Positions 54,395 through 64,000 of a stretch of 64,000 nucleotides of DNA are shown in pieces (positions within the stretch are counted from its first letter, which is position 1; each line of letters begins with the position of its first letter). The notes beneath the pieces were generated by a model. The model was not told the origin of the DNA and did not search any database. It saw only the letters and a list, made by a program, of their open reading frames with translations. Origin of the DNA: Blepharisma japonicum (lineage: Eukaryota > Ciliophora > Heterotrichea > Heterotrichida > Blepharismidae); contig CATKHK010000014.1 of the NCBI GenBank assembly GCA_949751835.1, positions 248,001 to 312,000 of the forward strand. Reading direction: 5' to 3'. A program made the position numbers and the translations under genes.

Positions 54395-56374
54395 ATGGAT
54401 TATTCCAAATTGAACAAATCATATTCATTTTCAAGGTCACAAATTATCAGCCCTTTAAGCAGCTCACCTATTTCATATGTTACCAATTTTAAGAAAAAAT
54501 TAAAAAGCAAGCTTCCTTCACTACAAACAGCTACAGAATCAACGGCAGGGTCGATTATGACCAGAATAAAATCAAGAAAAAATAGAAATCCAGCATACAA
54601 TATTCCACCTGAAACTGCTGCACTTGTAATTAAACAATATTTGCTTCCTATGTTTGATAAAACGACGCCTAAAAAGTTACCAGAATCAACTTCAATTCAT
54701 GAAATGTCACTAAATAAAGTAAAGCCAGAAAATTTAGATAACACGCTCGATAGCACTGTTTATGGAGAACTAAAGCTTAGCGTAAAACTTGCTAATGAAT
54801 TAGAACAAGCAAAAGAAGACTTAAGAATTGTTAATGAAAGTGTAAAGTTAATTGAGCAATCAAAAGTTTTGATAGAAAAAGAATACAATGAGCTTAAAAA
54901 TAAATATGACGATCTTTATATGAATTTTGAACTTCTGAAGTTTCAAACAGCACAGTCAATTAAAAATTCACAAAAATATGAGCTTCAGTTAAAGTTTGTA
55001 ACTCCCCAACTTGAAGAATACAAATTGCAGTGCCAAAATAATGATAATTTATCAACCAGGGTAGATACAGAACAAAGTAATACAACCTCGGGTAAAGATT
55101 ATGAATTTTTTGACAATTTTGAGTTTGACTCTAAAGGGAAGGCTCTTGAACTTTCGCATGTAAATGATTTGATTGCAACAGAAAATCTTGTGATAGGGGA
55201 GCGACTTCGTGGCTTGTATAATAGTTTTTCAGAGCTCATTAAAGAAAAAAGTATGTCAGAGCTTTTGCAAAATCAATTATGCATAGCAGCCAATATTGTC
55301 AAAACAATTAGTGAAGAACATAAAAATCAAATAAAAATAGCTGAAGCTTTATTATATGAAAGAAATGAGCTTAGGGGAGATGTTATTGATATGGCCAAAA
55401 TCACAGAGAGGACACTAAAAGATCGAGATAAAATCCTTGCTAAATTTAAAGAAAAAGTCAATTCATTTAATACAAATTTAAAGAACGCTATTGAAGAAAA
55501 AGATAAATATAAAATCAAATTCCAAGACTCTGATTGCAAACTTGTGCTTTTATCTGAGGAATATGAAAGATTGAGGTTAAAGATGAAAAAATACAATGCA
55601 AAGAGTCATGATACAGATGAAACTGAAGAAAAATTATGCAGTAAATGCAAAAAAGTGTATATGGAAAAAGACAATTTTAATTGGTCATGCAAAAATCACA
55701 TAAGTCTATATTCAGGAGAAATCTGGTGATGCTGCGGGCAAACTGGGATTCAAGCTCCTGGTTGCCAACTCTCAAAGCATATCTGCAAATCGGATGAAGA
55801 AGAAAAAGTTATGCAGCGAGAAATAAGCAGAATTAAAAATTCAGTCACTTGCCCAGTAAATTTAACATAGTGCTGTAATGGTATTGGACACTCATTTATG
55901 GAATGCCCCAAAGACCCAAATATAAAAACAGTAGAAGAGGTTGATGAGGAAATCGATAGGCTTTTACAAATCAAAAATGACAAAAAAGCTCTTCAAAGCA
56001 GAGGGTTTGACCTTAGTCATCAGGTAAAAGAAATGCTGAAAAATAAATTAGGAGACAGCGCGAAATCTTTGAATTCATTATCGAGTGATAGAAAGGAGAG
56101 GCAGATGCTAGACGGAGGAAACGGTGATTCAACTTCCTTCGCTGATATTATTGATATCAAAAAAAGTGTGGGATTTAGCAAAGATACTGTAAATTTTATA
56201 TAGAATATTTTGTATTCGATGGTTCTTGAAAATTCGCTGATTGGAAGACATAGGAGGAGAAGTACTGTGATTGCTGATAAAAGAAGGCATAGTGACTCTA
56301 TGCCAGAATTGAGAAAATCACGAACTGATGTTAATAATAAGCGTGAACGCTCGTTCATTAATCAATTAATATAG
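54395..56374 (+). CDS. coiled-coil protein with CHORD-like zinc finger and zinc knuckle
   Basis: 649 residues with two 15-nt introns (55856-55870, 56189-56203). Residues about 120-430 are coiled coil. A Cys/His module follows: CSKCKKVYMEKDNFNWSC, H, then IWWCCGQTGIQAPGCQLSKH, close to CHORD zinc fingers (C-x2-C, C-x2-H, WxCC, GC...H). Next comes CPCCNGIGHSFMEC, a CCHC zinc knuckle (C-x2-C-x4-H-x4-C) whose coding is interrupted by the first intron. The tail is basic (GRHRRRSTVIADKRRHSDS). Without the second intron the protein would end at 56203. Function unknown; zinc knuckles often bind nucleic acid. Confidence 0.8.
55856..55870 (+). other. 15-nt intron
   Basis: gtaaatttaacatag, phase 0. Splicing completes the CCHC knuckle (CP|CCNGIGH) and removes an in-frame TAG. 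Confidence 0.9.
56189..56203 (+). other. 15-nt intron
   Basis: gtaaattttatatag, phase 0. Its TAG would be a stop if retained; 57 open codons follow to TAG 56372. Confidence 0.75.
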
Positions 56375-56466
56375 TAGACTTGTATAATTTTGAACACCCA
56401 TATGGGCTATGCATGATGAGATAATTGGAGGGCTGGAATATCGATCTAAAATAAAATTATTTATTT

Positions 56467-57261
56467 TTAAAGAACATGCTCCATGCCAATCTCAACTTTC
56501 TTTAGTTTTGGCATTTCTGTAGGTTTTGATGACGGAACATGGAAGTACTTAAAATCAGTCATGACATGAAAGCTTGTTCCCAAGTCATACATAATATCTT
56601 TGTATTTTGATGAAATAATATCTTTTAGTGAATTTTGTTTAAATATTTTGAAAGGCTTGTATCTGCATTCATTCTTCATAGGTATTTTTTTCATTTCTAA
56701 TTTTTCTCTTCTTCTAGTTTCATTCACATGATTTGCATACTCTTTGTATACTTCACTGAATTGCTTTTCATACTCTCTGAAATCATCTTCCCGTCTAAAA
56801 TCTTTCTTTTTCTTAATAGGAAATCCTTTATCTTTTGCATAGACATAAAAATAATTAATAAAATCATTCCATTCATTATTTTTTTCATCATTTTTTAGAG
56901 CCTTTTCTTTTGGAATATTCTTTGCTGAAACTTTGGGTTTTGGTAAAAATTTTGGCATCATAGAAAACCTATCTAAGGAAAAATCGAAATTATTGTCATT
57001 TGAAGGTTTTGACTGTTCTATAATTTGTCTGCGTAAATTTTCTATTACAGCATTGCTTTTGGACATTGTGAATCTTAAGAGACGCACTTCAAGAATTGGG
57101 TTTGATATTATAGTCTCCTTTCATGCGAAGCAGACACATTGGCAGTGGTAAAGATCTTCACCTTCAAGATAGTCAAGGATCAGCATAAAAATGTTTTTAT
57201 TTCCAAATATTGGGCTATCAAGCCGCATCCGGGCAAGATATTTGTTGAATAAGCTTAGCAT
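56467..57261 (-). CDS. F-box-like protein, unknown
   Basis: 264 residues from ATG 57261; a TGA Trp codon (CFAWKETI) lies between the first 44 residues and the rest. Residues 20-50 (NIFMLILDYLEGEDLYHCQC, then VCFAWK) match the core of an F-box (IL.YL...DL..C..VC..W). The rest is charged and helical, with RREDDFREYEKQFSEVYKEY and a C-terminal segment GTSFHVMTDFKYFHVPSSKP that looks conserved. F-box proteins link substrates to SCF ubiquitin ligases. The substrate-binding part is not a known repeat. Confidence 0.65.
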
Positions 57262-57670
57262 TTATAAATATCAGAAAATAAGGTGAGCATATGGAGGAAA
57301 AAGGGTATCGTCAAGTAGAAGTTGTTGAAATTATTGAATAGTATCTAAGAAAAATTTTAAATTATTATCAATAAAACTTGTGAATTTTATCATATTTTTC
57401 ATAATGAAATTTGATAAAATTGTATGGTTTTTGTGATTTTAAAAGAAATTAACTTGATTATTTCAATCTGCTATGGATAAATGAAATATATTATTGATAT
57501 ATAATATGCTTATTGTAATTTCCTATTGGGTTAAGAAGGCATATAAAATTATTGTCAAATAAAAGATAGCTATATCTATTTTAAAAGAAATATATTTGCT
57601 TAATAAAAGAATTCAGTTTAGATTCTTTTAAAAAATATAGCAATTTTACTCTCAAATAATTTTTAAAATT
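57262..57670. other. intergenic between divergent genes
   Basis: AT-rich region between the F-box-like gene and the diacylglycerol kinase gene; it must hold both promoters. No motif recognised. Confidence 0.45.
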
Positions 57671-59408
57671 ATGGAATGAAACTTTTGACATATCTTATGA
57701 GGTCTGATTATTGCTTCCCTTGCTTGATTTATCATCGTAAAATTTTCCGGACGAAATCTTTCACTGCGAGACCACAAGCCCTCAACAGTTCCAGGAGACC
57801 ATCAATGAGTTTCAATATCTCAATCCTCGTTATCAACTTGCATCGTAAAATTTACTTTAGTTTTGCAATAAAAATTTAGATGGCTGGTTTCAACTAAATG
57901 GAGTTCAATGCCAAGTTTGTCAAGTTTCCTCTCATCTTTTATGCTCTAGAAACCTCAAAGGTTGTAAGCAAGTTAGTGAAAACACTTTTACCGATTTCTT
58001 CTATCATCAATGACAAGAAATTTATTTACCTATAACTGCAAAATGTATAAGGTGCAATTCGCTGTGTGGGAGTGCATATGAAATAAAAAGTTTCCAATGC
58101 TTATGATGCCAAAAAACAGTTCATCAAAAATGCTGTGAATTTGCTGATAAAATTTGTAACCCTCCTAATTATACTATTCTACCTGCTTTTGTTCAGATGA
58201 ACCCTTTGAAAATTAAAAAATTGAACCCAAAGGCAACTCCTGTAGTCGTTGTTATAAATCCAAAATCAGGAGGCCAAGTTGGACATATGGCATTGAGGTC
58301 ATTTTATTCGCTTTTGAATCCTATTCAAGTGTTAAATGTGTATCAAGGAGGATTAGAAAGATTGAAAGCTTTTCAAGGAATCAAAAATTTTAGAATTTTA
58401 GCAGCGGGAGGAGATGGAACTGTTTCAAGATTATTAAGCTTTTTATATGATGAATCAAATTGGGAGCAAGAAATCCCTCCTGTAGGAATTTTCCCTCTTG
58501 GTACAGGAAATGATCTTGCATTTACTCTAAACTGGGGCAAGGGAGTTAGCTCCAGAGAGTCCAAAAATTTTGAATCTATGAAAGAAGTGTCAAAGATTTC
58601 CTTAAAATCATTATTCAGTTCATATTCAACTTATTTAGACCGTTGAAATATCAGAATATCCACCTTAAAATCACAAAAATCTCAAATCATGTGCAACTAT
58701 CTCGGCTTAGGCGTTGATGCAAAAATTGCTCACGATTTTCATTCCCTTAGAGAAAGTCGGCCTTATCTCTTTCAAAGCCGTAGCGGAAATCGATTAATTT
58801 ATAGCCAACTTGGAGGAAAAGAGTTTTTCAATAGAATGTGTAAGAATTTCAGCAGCAGGCTTACTGTTAAATGCGATGGCGCCAAGCTAAAACTACCAAA
58901 TTTAGAAGGAATCATTTTTCTAAATATTGAAAGTTATGGAGGCGGGGTGGATATGTGGGGAGATTCCGAGATGTTGTCAGAGTCGAGTGCCAGCGAGTCT
59001 GTGACGAGTCCTGGAAAAAGAGAAGATGTTGTATGGAGAAAGCAGTTCAGAAATGACAATATGATTGAGCTTATAGGAGTCACCAGTGCATTCAATCTAG
59101 GAGAATGTCAGGTTGGATTATCACAAGCAATTAAATTAGCTCAAGGAAAGATTTTTACAATTGAAATAAAAGGAAGAGGGAAGATTCCTATACAAATTGA
59201 TGGGGAGCCTGAAATAATCAAAGGACCAATTATGATTGAAATTGAGAGAAAGGATCAAGTCCATATGCTGTCAAGAACAACGGAAAAGTTTCATAAGGTG
59301 GCAAGAAAAGTCCAAGATGTACTGAACTGGGCTGAGGAAACACATATTTTGGATTGCAATCAAAAAATGCTTTTACTGCAAGAATTTTCAAAAAGAAGTG
59401 GAATTTAA
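57671..59408 (+). CDS. diacylglycerol kinase, epsilon-like (TM + 2 C1 + kinase)
   Basis: 573 residues with a 16-nt intron (57845-57860) and many TGA Trp codons. The N-terminal hydrophobic helix LWGLIIASLAWFIIVKF is followed by two C1 zinc fingers: DHQWVSIS...CIFCNKNLDG (split by the intron) to CSRNLKGC, and CIRCNSLCGSAYEIKSFQCL to CNPP. The catalytic domain has VVVVINPKSGG, GGDGTVSRLLS and FPLGTGNDLAFTLNWG. The accessory domain follows (NYLGLGVDAKIAHDFHSLRE, NLEGIIFLNIESYGGGVDMW). A membrane helix plus tandem C1 and no EF-hands is the DGK-epsilon arrangement. It converts diacylglycerol to phosphatidic acid in the phosphoinositide cycle. Confidence 0.95.
57845..57860 (+). other. 16-nt intron
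   Basis: gtaaaatttactttag, phase 0. Removal joins TCI to FCNKNL and completes the first C1 zinc site. Confidence 0.92.
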
Positions 59409-59516
59409 TTATATAATAAATTACATTCATGGAATAATTATTTCTTTCCTTAATTTCTAAAAATCCTCAAAAACAATATCATCAATAACAAGTTTTAATT
59501 ATTTAATAAATATTAA

Positions 59517-59828
59517 ATGAACCAACAAGAGCTCAACCTTCAGCAAAGAAAAGCAGCAATCGAGCAACGATTAATTGAGACTGGAGAAAAAGAAAGACTT
59601 CTCGAATACTTACGACAAAAGCTTGTTGAAAGCGGGTGGAAAGACGAACTAAAAAATTACTGCAAAGGTAACTGCTAAGTAGAGCTAATAAGAAACAAAG
59701 GCTTGGACAGAATCACTGTTGCAGACTTAGTTGAAGAACTCAAACCAAGAGCTCGTGCAACAGTTCCTCCGAAAGCGAAAGAAGAACTCTTGGCAAGGAT
59801 TAAAAACTTTATCGAGAATAACCCTTAA
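59517..59828 (+). CDS. ENY2: ENY2/Sus1, SAGA and TREX-2 subunit
   Basis: 98 residues after removing a 15-nt intron (59668-59682), close to the 101 residues of human ENY2. The match is continuous: [20 protein letters not shown], then [18 protein letters not shown], then [20 protein letters not shown], ending [19 protein letters not shown]2 is part of the SAGA deubiquitinase module and the TREX-2 mRNA export complex at nuclear pores. Too fragmented by the intron to appear as a long open frame. Confidence 0.96.
59668..59682 (+). other. 15-nt intron
   Basis: gtaactgctaagtag, phase 1. Splicing gives [14 protein letters not shown], matching ENY2, and removes an in-frame TAA. Confidence 0.95.
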
Positions 59829-59866
59829 TCTATTATTCGAAATAAGAAAATTAAAAGAACATAATC

Positions 59867-60310
59867 TTACAATCTTTTAAGCTTTCTTCCAATAACTGGG
59901 AGATTTTGATCTAAGGTCCAGTCACCTCTATTTACATTTCTCAATATCTGTGGTAGTTTGCCACTTTTTGCTATTTTTGGGTGCATTTTCAAATGTCGAA
60001 AAATGCTTTGCTCAATTTTTGAATTTATAAAACTTTTAGACCTAGGGATTATTTCATTTCTATTTGAGCTTGAAACTAAATTATCCAAAAAATCAGGTTT
60101 ATCAATAGATTTCATTCGATAATTTCTCTGTGTAAAAGGCCGACTTTTAAATTTTGAATTTTCTTCGAAATTATTATGAATCGGTCTCAAAACTTCTCTT
60201 TCAGATAAAAGCGGTCCTTTGCGGTGTTTTACAATAATATTTCGATTTTCAAACACTCCTTTATTTTCCCATTCAAAAAATGTAAAATTAAACCCTTCTT
60301 TTCCCTTCAT
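59867..60310 (-). CDS. small basic protein, unknown
   Basis: 147 residues, ATG 60310 to stop 59867, no TGA. Basic, rich in Asn, Lys, Arg and Ser (FKSRPFTQRNYRMKSIDKPD), likely disordered. It contains an RGDWTLDQNLPVIGRKLKR tail. No known domain, signal peptide or membrane segment. Confidence 0.65.
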   Translation of the reverse strand: MKGKEGFNFTFFEWENKGVFENRNIIVKHRKGPLLSEREVLRPIHNNFEENSKFKSRPFTQRNYRMKSIDKPDFLDNLVSSSNRNEIIPRSKSFINSKIEQSIFRHLKMHPKIAKSGKLPQILRNVNRGDWTLDQNLPVIGRKLKRL

Positions 60311-60345
60311 AATATTAACGACAAATTCAATTAAATTTTAACTTA

Positions 60346-61122
60346 TTAAGCTTCTTCTTTTTGTTCTAGAGTTGATTCTGTAATCTGCGTAGTCCCATCA
60401 GCCATTTCCCAATATTTTTTTACTTTTTTCACTGTTTTTCCAGCTTCAGTTTCAGTCCTAATTTCGCAAGTCAGCTTAACAGCTCCGTCAAGCCATTCCT
60501 CAACCTCAGCTACAGGCTTAAGTTCTCCTTCAGGGACATCTACCTGCTCCAACTCATCTTTATCTTTAAATCCTCCAGCCAAGACTACGCTAATGACAGT
60601 TTTATATTCTGTATGAGGTGCTGCACCAATTCCTACTTTATTAAATCGAGGATTAAGAAGGGCATTTCTATGAGGACGTGTTGAAAGACCATCATCTATC
60701 AAGAAAGTGCTGACTGTCTCAAAGGCATCAACTGAGCCGTAGTCAAGTGCTTCAGCTATGCACTCACTCCAGCGACCAAAATATTCCAAGCGATCTTGAA
60801 GGGTATTTTCCTTTGAGCCAATGTGGCCTACAATTCCAAGAGAGCCAGTGTCATTGCAATGAGCTTGAGATGCTCTGCCAAGACCCTCTGACCATGTTAA
60901 TGCCTGTATTGGTTCTGCTGAGCGCAAAGCTTGAATTGCTTCTTTTGCTGCGCCAGCTCCTTCACGAGTCACAATTGGCACTGCACCTGGTCGATGTTTG
61001 GCATTGTTAGATTTGTATTGAGAGAGGGTGCTCTCTAAGCGGTCTGCAAATTCGTGTGGATTTGTGCGGGCTTGATTGACTTCATGGAAAATTTCTTGAA
61101 TAAGTTCTGCGAAGGTTGGCAT
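60346..61122 (-). CDS. CAP/SCP-domain protein without signal peptide
   Basis: 258 residues. The CAP (CRISP/antigen 5/PR-1) domain is residues about 5-170: IFHEVNQARTNPHEFADRLE at the start, LTWSEGLGRASQAHCNDTG, GRWSECIAEALDYGSVDAFE and RPHRNALLNPRFNKVGIGAA. CAP proteins are usually secreted; here the protein starts directly with the domain helix and no signal peptide is visible, as in some protist and bacterial forms. The C-terminal 80 residues are an acidic segment (EWLDGAVKLTCEIRTETEAG) of unknown type. Base composition is less AT-rich than its neighbours, perhaps reflecting high expression. Confidence 0.9.
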   Translation of the reverse strand: MPTFAELIQEIFHEVNQARTNPHEFADRLESTLSQYKSNNAKHRPGAVPIVTREGAGAAKEAIQALRSAEPIQALTWSEGLGRASQAHCNDTGSLGIVGHIGSKENTLQDRLEYFGRWSECIAEALDYGSVDAFETVSTFLIDDGLSTRPHRNALLNPRFNKVGIGAAPHTEYKTVISVVLAGGFKDKDELEQVDVPEGELKPVAEVEEWLDGAVKLTCEIRTETEAGKTVKKVKKYWEMADGTTQITESTLEQKEEA

Positions 61123-61450
61123 TGCAATGGTTGGATTAAATTATAATTTTAAACATGGCTTATACTTATCAAATCGTGTTTAGCCGCGTTTATTAAATAG
61201 TCTTAAAGTAATTATAGTTTAAGTATTAATTTATGCAAAATCAATCAAAAAGCTCATTTCAAAAATTTAAAATTGATTATGTAGAATGCACTTCATTTTA
61301 AACTATTTCTTATCTATAATTAGAATATATCCGTTTTGATTTAAAATATTGAAGAAAACAAATAAATTTGGATAATGCGCATTAGGAATTCAGTTTGCTC
61401 CTGTTATTCAAAATATCTATTGAAACATCAGATATTGAGAGAATTATAAA
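61123..61450. other. intergenic between divergent genes
   Basis: AT-rich; presumably carries both promoters. No motif recognised. Confidence 0.45.
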
Positions 61451-61792
61451 ATGGACTATCTCAGCGATCTTGAAAGCAATCTTGCAAATTTTACTGGAAA
61501 GCTATATCAAGGAATAAACGAAATTCAGCAGCAAGCTGCAAAGCTTGAGCCTTCCGAAAGAGCAAAATTAGTCAGCTCATATAGTGCCCAACTCGTAGAA
61601 GCTCATCAAGGCATAATAAGCTCTATTACCAAACTCCCAGATGAACTTTTCAGCCAAACTAAAGAGCAGCAAGAAGGTGAAATAAAAACACTACAATTGC
61701 AATATGAGCAAGCGGTTGAAAGACTAGAAAAACTTCAAAAAAAGGCTAAAATTGTCAATGAATGTGTTCAGGAATCACTTGATACCCTATAA
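61451..61792 (+). CDS. MED21-like Mediator subunit
   Basis: 113 residues, no TGA. Helical throughout: DLESNLANFTGKLYQGINEI, then a short loop, then LVEAHQGIISSITKLPDELF and a long helix (EQQEGEIKTLQLQYEQAVER to CVQESLDTL). The spacing of a first helix, a [LI]IxSLP-type turn (ISSITKLPDE) and a final coiled coil fits MED21 (SRB7), a Mediator middle-module hinge protein. The match is by pattern, not by strong motifs, so another small coiled-coil subunit is possible. Confidence 0.55.
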   Translation: MDYLSDLESNLANFTGKLYQGINEIQQQAAKLEPSERAKLVSSYSAQLVEAHQGIISSITKLPDELFSQTKEQQEGEIKTLQLQYEQAVERLEKLQKKAKIVNECVQESLDTL

Positions 61793-61972
61793 AGTTTTTA
61801 AGATTACAGAGCTATTATATCAAATAGCATAACTTTTTAAGACTCTATCATTTGCCTTAAAAGTTAACTATTAATGATCTAGTATAACGTGTCATCTTCA
61901 TAACTTATCCTTTAATTCCGCATATATTTTATTCAATATCGTTAGAGATAAATAATATTAGGGATAAAATAG

Positions 61973-62779
61973 ATGGAATTTCATTATAAATCATCTAATC
62001 AAATACAAAGCAAAATACACTCATCATTTGATTTAAAGGCTAAGAAAAATATGGCAAAAAGCTACGATTATTCAATTATCAAACCAGCTTTCAATAAAGA
62101 AATACAAATTACAGGACAAACTATATTTTTAGTCTCAGGAATCTTAATGGAGATAATTGTAGTTGTGAATATCATTTGGTCTTGTGTAAGCACTTTTGAT
62201 TGCTCTATATTTTGGCCTACAGTTAGCTATCTAGCTTGCTTTAGAGGCCATGATAGATTATTTAACTTTACTATGGCCTTTTATGCACTTATCACAGGAC
62301 TATTTTTTATTACTGTACATGTCCACTTTTTCAAAATTTACACGCCTAGGCTCAAAATATTTTACACGCTTTTAAGTGCTGGAATTGTACTGGCCTTCCC
62401 ATTTATATCAATGATTGATGAGGGAAATAGCTCGCATGTTGTTCCTTTGGAAAAAATTCATTACTGGATTATGATTGGGTTTATTTGTGGGGTTTTAACT
62501 TGGATTTACATGTCTTTGCTTTGCATCAATGCAATTTCTATACCAAAAGAAAATTTGATATGAAAGGATTTTTTACTAAAATATTTGGCTATTGGATTTG
62601 CAATCCTTTTGGCTAATTTATATGAATATACATATGCATACACAGAACAAACGAATTGGTTTACAAATCAAAATGTAGAAGCAGCTTGCGAATGGATGGT
62701 TATTTCTATGACAGTATTTTTGCCTTTTATTTATAGTTTGGTGTTTCCTAGTATTAGATTAAGAGTCAAGGTTGGGTAG
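61973..62779 (+). CDS. Frag1/DRAM/Sfk1-like membrane protein
   Basis: 268 residues, one TGA as Trp (KENLIWKDFLLK). Six hydrophobic segments. The pattern FWPTVSYLACFRGHDRLFNF early, a following HVHFF helix, and YTEQTNWFTNQNVEAACEWM before the last helix match Frag1/DRAM/Sfk1 proteins (PGAP2, DRAM, Sfk1), which work in GPI-anchor remodelling, autophagy or PI4K regulation. A Met at codon 27 (MAKSYDYSIIKPAF) is an alternative start. The subgroup is not clear. Confidence 0.7.
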
Positions 62780-62875
62780 CTTATTAAATTAAATTTATAG
62801 TATAATGGATAAATAAAAATTAAAATTATTCATTATATATATTGTTTTCCTTTAAATTGTTAAAATAGCAGTTTA

Positions 62876-63976
62876 TTAAGAGATATCTTCATAATCAAAG
62901 ATGAAGCTTTCTATTGGGCTACAGTTCAATGTCGATACCCTTTCACTTTGAAAACCATTCATTATAATATCTGTCTGTTTTTTTATTTTCCCAGTGCTTC
63001 TCAGCTCCTCAACTTTGAAATTCTCACTCTTCCCTTTTCTCTCTTGGGTTTTATTTTTCGAAATATGCAAAAACAGAGGATTTTTTAAAAATTCATCAGC
63101 AATATGTAAAATTCCAGAATCACCTTCATCGCTTTGAGAAAAGTTTACTTGAACCGGGTATCTCGGAGTTTGAAAATCCGCCAAGTTAGCACCTTCATTA
63201 TGATTTTCAGGCTTTTTTATATTTGTAAAAGTGTCATCTAAAGCTGTGTATTGCGAAAGATTATCAAAATTCCCTTTGTTGTCTGCTATAGAAATAGAAG
63301 ATAGCTCAGGCTTAAAATATTTTCTTAAATTTGATTCTTCGATGCGGCTGTGTTCTGCTTGAGTAATTCTACTGGTACATAGGAGTTCTTCAAGTGTAGG
63401 AGAAGGTTGTTTGCTTCTGCAATGAGGATATGTTTTATCGATTCTGGTTCGCTGTTTTGCACTTTCATAGTTAATTTCACTTTTATTTGCATATTTCTTC
63501 AGATTTTCCTTATTTAAATTATTTTCCTTTTCAAGATCTCTGTTTTTGCTTTTAGATAAATCAGTCGTTTGTGCTTTAAATCTCGGGGTAGATTCAATTA
63601 GCAATGGTTTTGGAGCTTGCTTTTTTTGAATTGGCTTGGGAGGTTTGAGGGTTTTGCTTGATCTTTGTCGAGGATTTTCGCTTGAACTTCTTTTGGAATT
63701 ATCCTTTAATTTTTCAGATTCGCGGTTAAATTTTTCTAATTCATCTTTAATAGTCGAAAGCTTGGCTTTTATTTCAGGAATCTTATTTTTTTCAGATTCA
63801 AATGATTGCCTCATGATTAAATTCAATTGCTCTAATGATACAAATCCTGGTAATTTGCTTTGAATTGTGTTTATTCCTATAACTAATGTGTGTTCCACAC
63901 ATTTTCCTCATTGATTTCTAGGGTATAAAAATAGGAAATCCCTTATCAATTGGTTATCGCTTATGGAATCCAACAT
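62876..63976 (-). CDS. unknown protein with conserved-looking N-terminal domain
   Basis: 366 residues from ATG 63976; one TGA (Trp) lies within the first 30 codons (YPRNQWGKCVE), so the N-terminus is lost if TGA is taken as stop. The first 60 residues look globular (MLDSISDNQLIRDFLFLYPR, then HTLVIGINTIQSKLPGFVSL). A short coiled coil follows (KIKAKLSTIKDELEKFNRE-like region) and then about 260 disordered Lys/Ser-rich residues. No family recognised; the layout resembles centrosomal or ciliary linker proteins. Confidence 0.72.
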
Positions 63977-64000
63977 ATTTAACGATTCTTTATTTTATAA

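Noticed and set aside
57676-57879. A 67-codon plus-strand open frame
   Set aside because: It is a shadow in the wrong frame of the first exon of the diacylglycerol kinase gene.
1-64000. Genetic code with TAG = Gln (older Blepharisma assignment)
   Set aside because: TAG occurs only at gene ends or as the last three bases of introns, never at an alignable Gln, whereas TGA sits at conserved Trp.

Overview
The window looks like nuclear DNA of a heterotrich ciliate, most likely a Blepharisma macronuclear contig. Two observations support this. First, conserved tryptophans are repeatedly encoded by TGA, for example in the chromodomain cage, in MORN repeats, in WD40 repeats and at the end of the kinase domain. 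Every gene I could close ends in TAA or TAG and none ends in TGA. Second, the introns are only 15-16 nt long. I found twelve; all start GTAA, end AG and have an A at position 10. The DNA is AT-rich and densely packed, with gaps of tens of bp to about 1 kb. Most genes are cut up if TGA is read as stop, so the models here join pieces across TGA and across the tiny introns.

Layout. 1-7.4 kb: two tandem von Willebrand A (vWA) genes, a mitochondrial CnoX/YbbN-like thioredoxin-TPR protein, the ribosome-biogenesis WD40 protein PWP1 and a small CCT-motif protein. 7.7-8.2 kb: a minisatellite of about 33 copies of a 15-bp unit. 8.8-17 kb: coiled-coil and unknown proteins, a myristoylation-motif MORN protein, a 786-residue unknown protein with three introns, a possible structured RNA, and a small protein whose vWA domain appears circularly permuted. 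17.4-32 kb: tRNA-Gly, an Aurora-like kinase with a long coiled-coil tail, a TRF4-type nucleotidyltransferase, an EF-hand protein, a gp78-like ERAD E3 ligase, an acid-sphingomyelinase-like phosphodiesterase, AMMECR1, a full-length KIF21-type kinesin, and an ArfGAP lacking its arginine finger.

32-47.5 kb: a SPOC-domain protein, three multi-pass membrane proteins (SLC37, DMT/EamA, EI24), an ATXR3/SDG2-like SET methyltransferase, a frameshifted prohibitin, a 7TM protein, an HP1-like chromodomain protein, a GLE1 protein with an N-terminal membrane hairpin, and an AIG1/FAR17a-like membrane protein. 48-64 kb: a small secreted Cys-rich protein, a TMEM135-like protein, a PG-rich-repeat protein, a PX/BAR-type sorting nexin, a kelch-like protein, a zinc-finger coiled-coil protein, an F-box-like protein, a DGK-epsilon-like diacylglycerol kinase, ENY2, a CAP-domain protein, a MED21-like protein, a Frag1/DRAM-like membrane protein and several unknowns.

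This is ordinary eukaryotic housekeeping DNA with no operons. Loose themes are chromatin and mRNA export (ENY2, MED21, GLE1, HP1, SET, SPOC), membrane lipid and trafficking functions (DGK, ASM-like, SNX, ArfGAP, EI24) and cilium/cytoskeleton (KIF21, PG-rich and MORN proteins). The oddest items are the minisatellite whose unit has intron-like length and landmarks, the permuted vWA protein, and the prohibitin with several single-base lesions.
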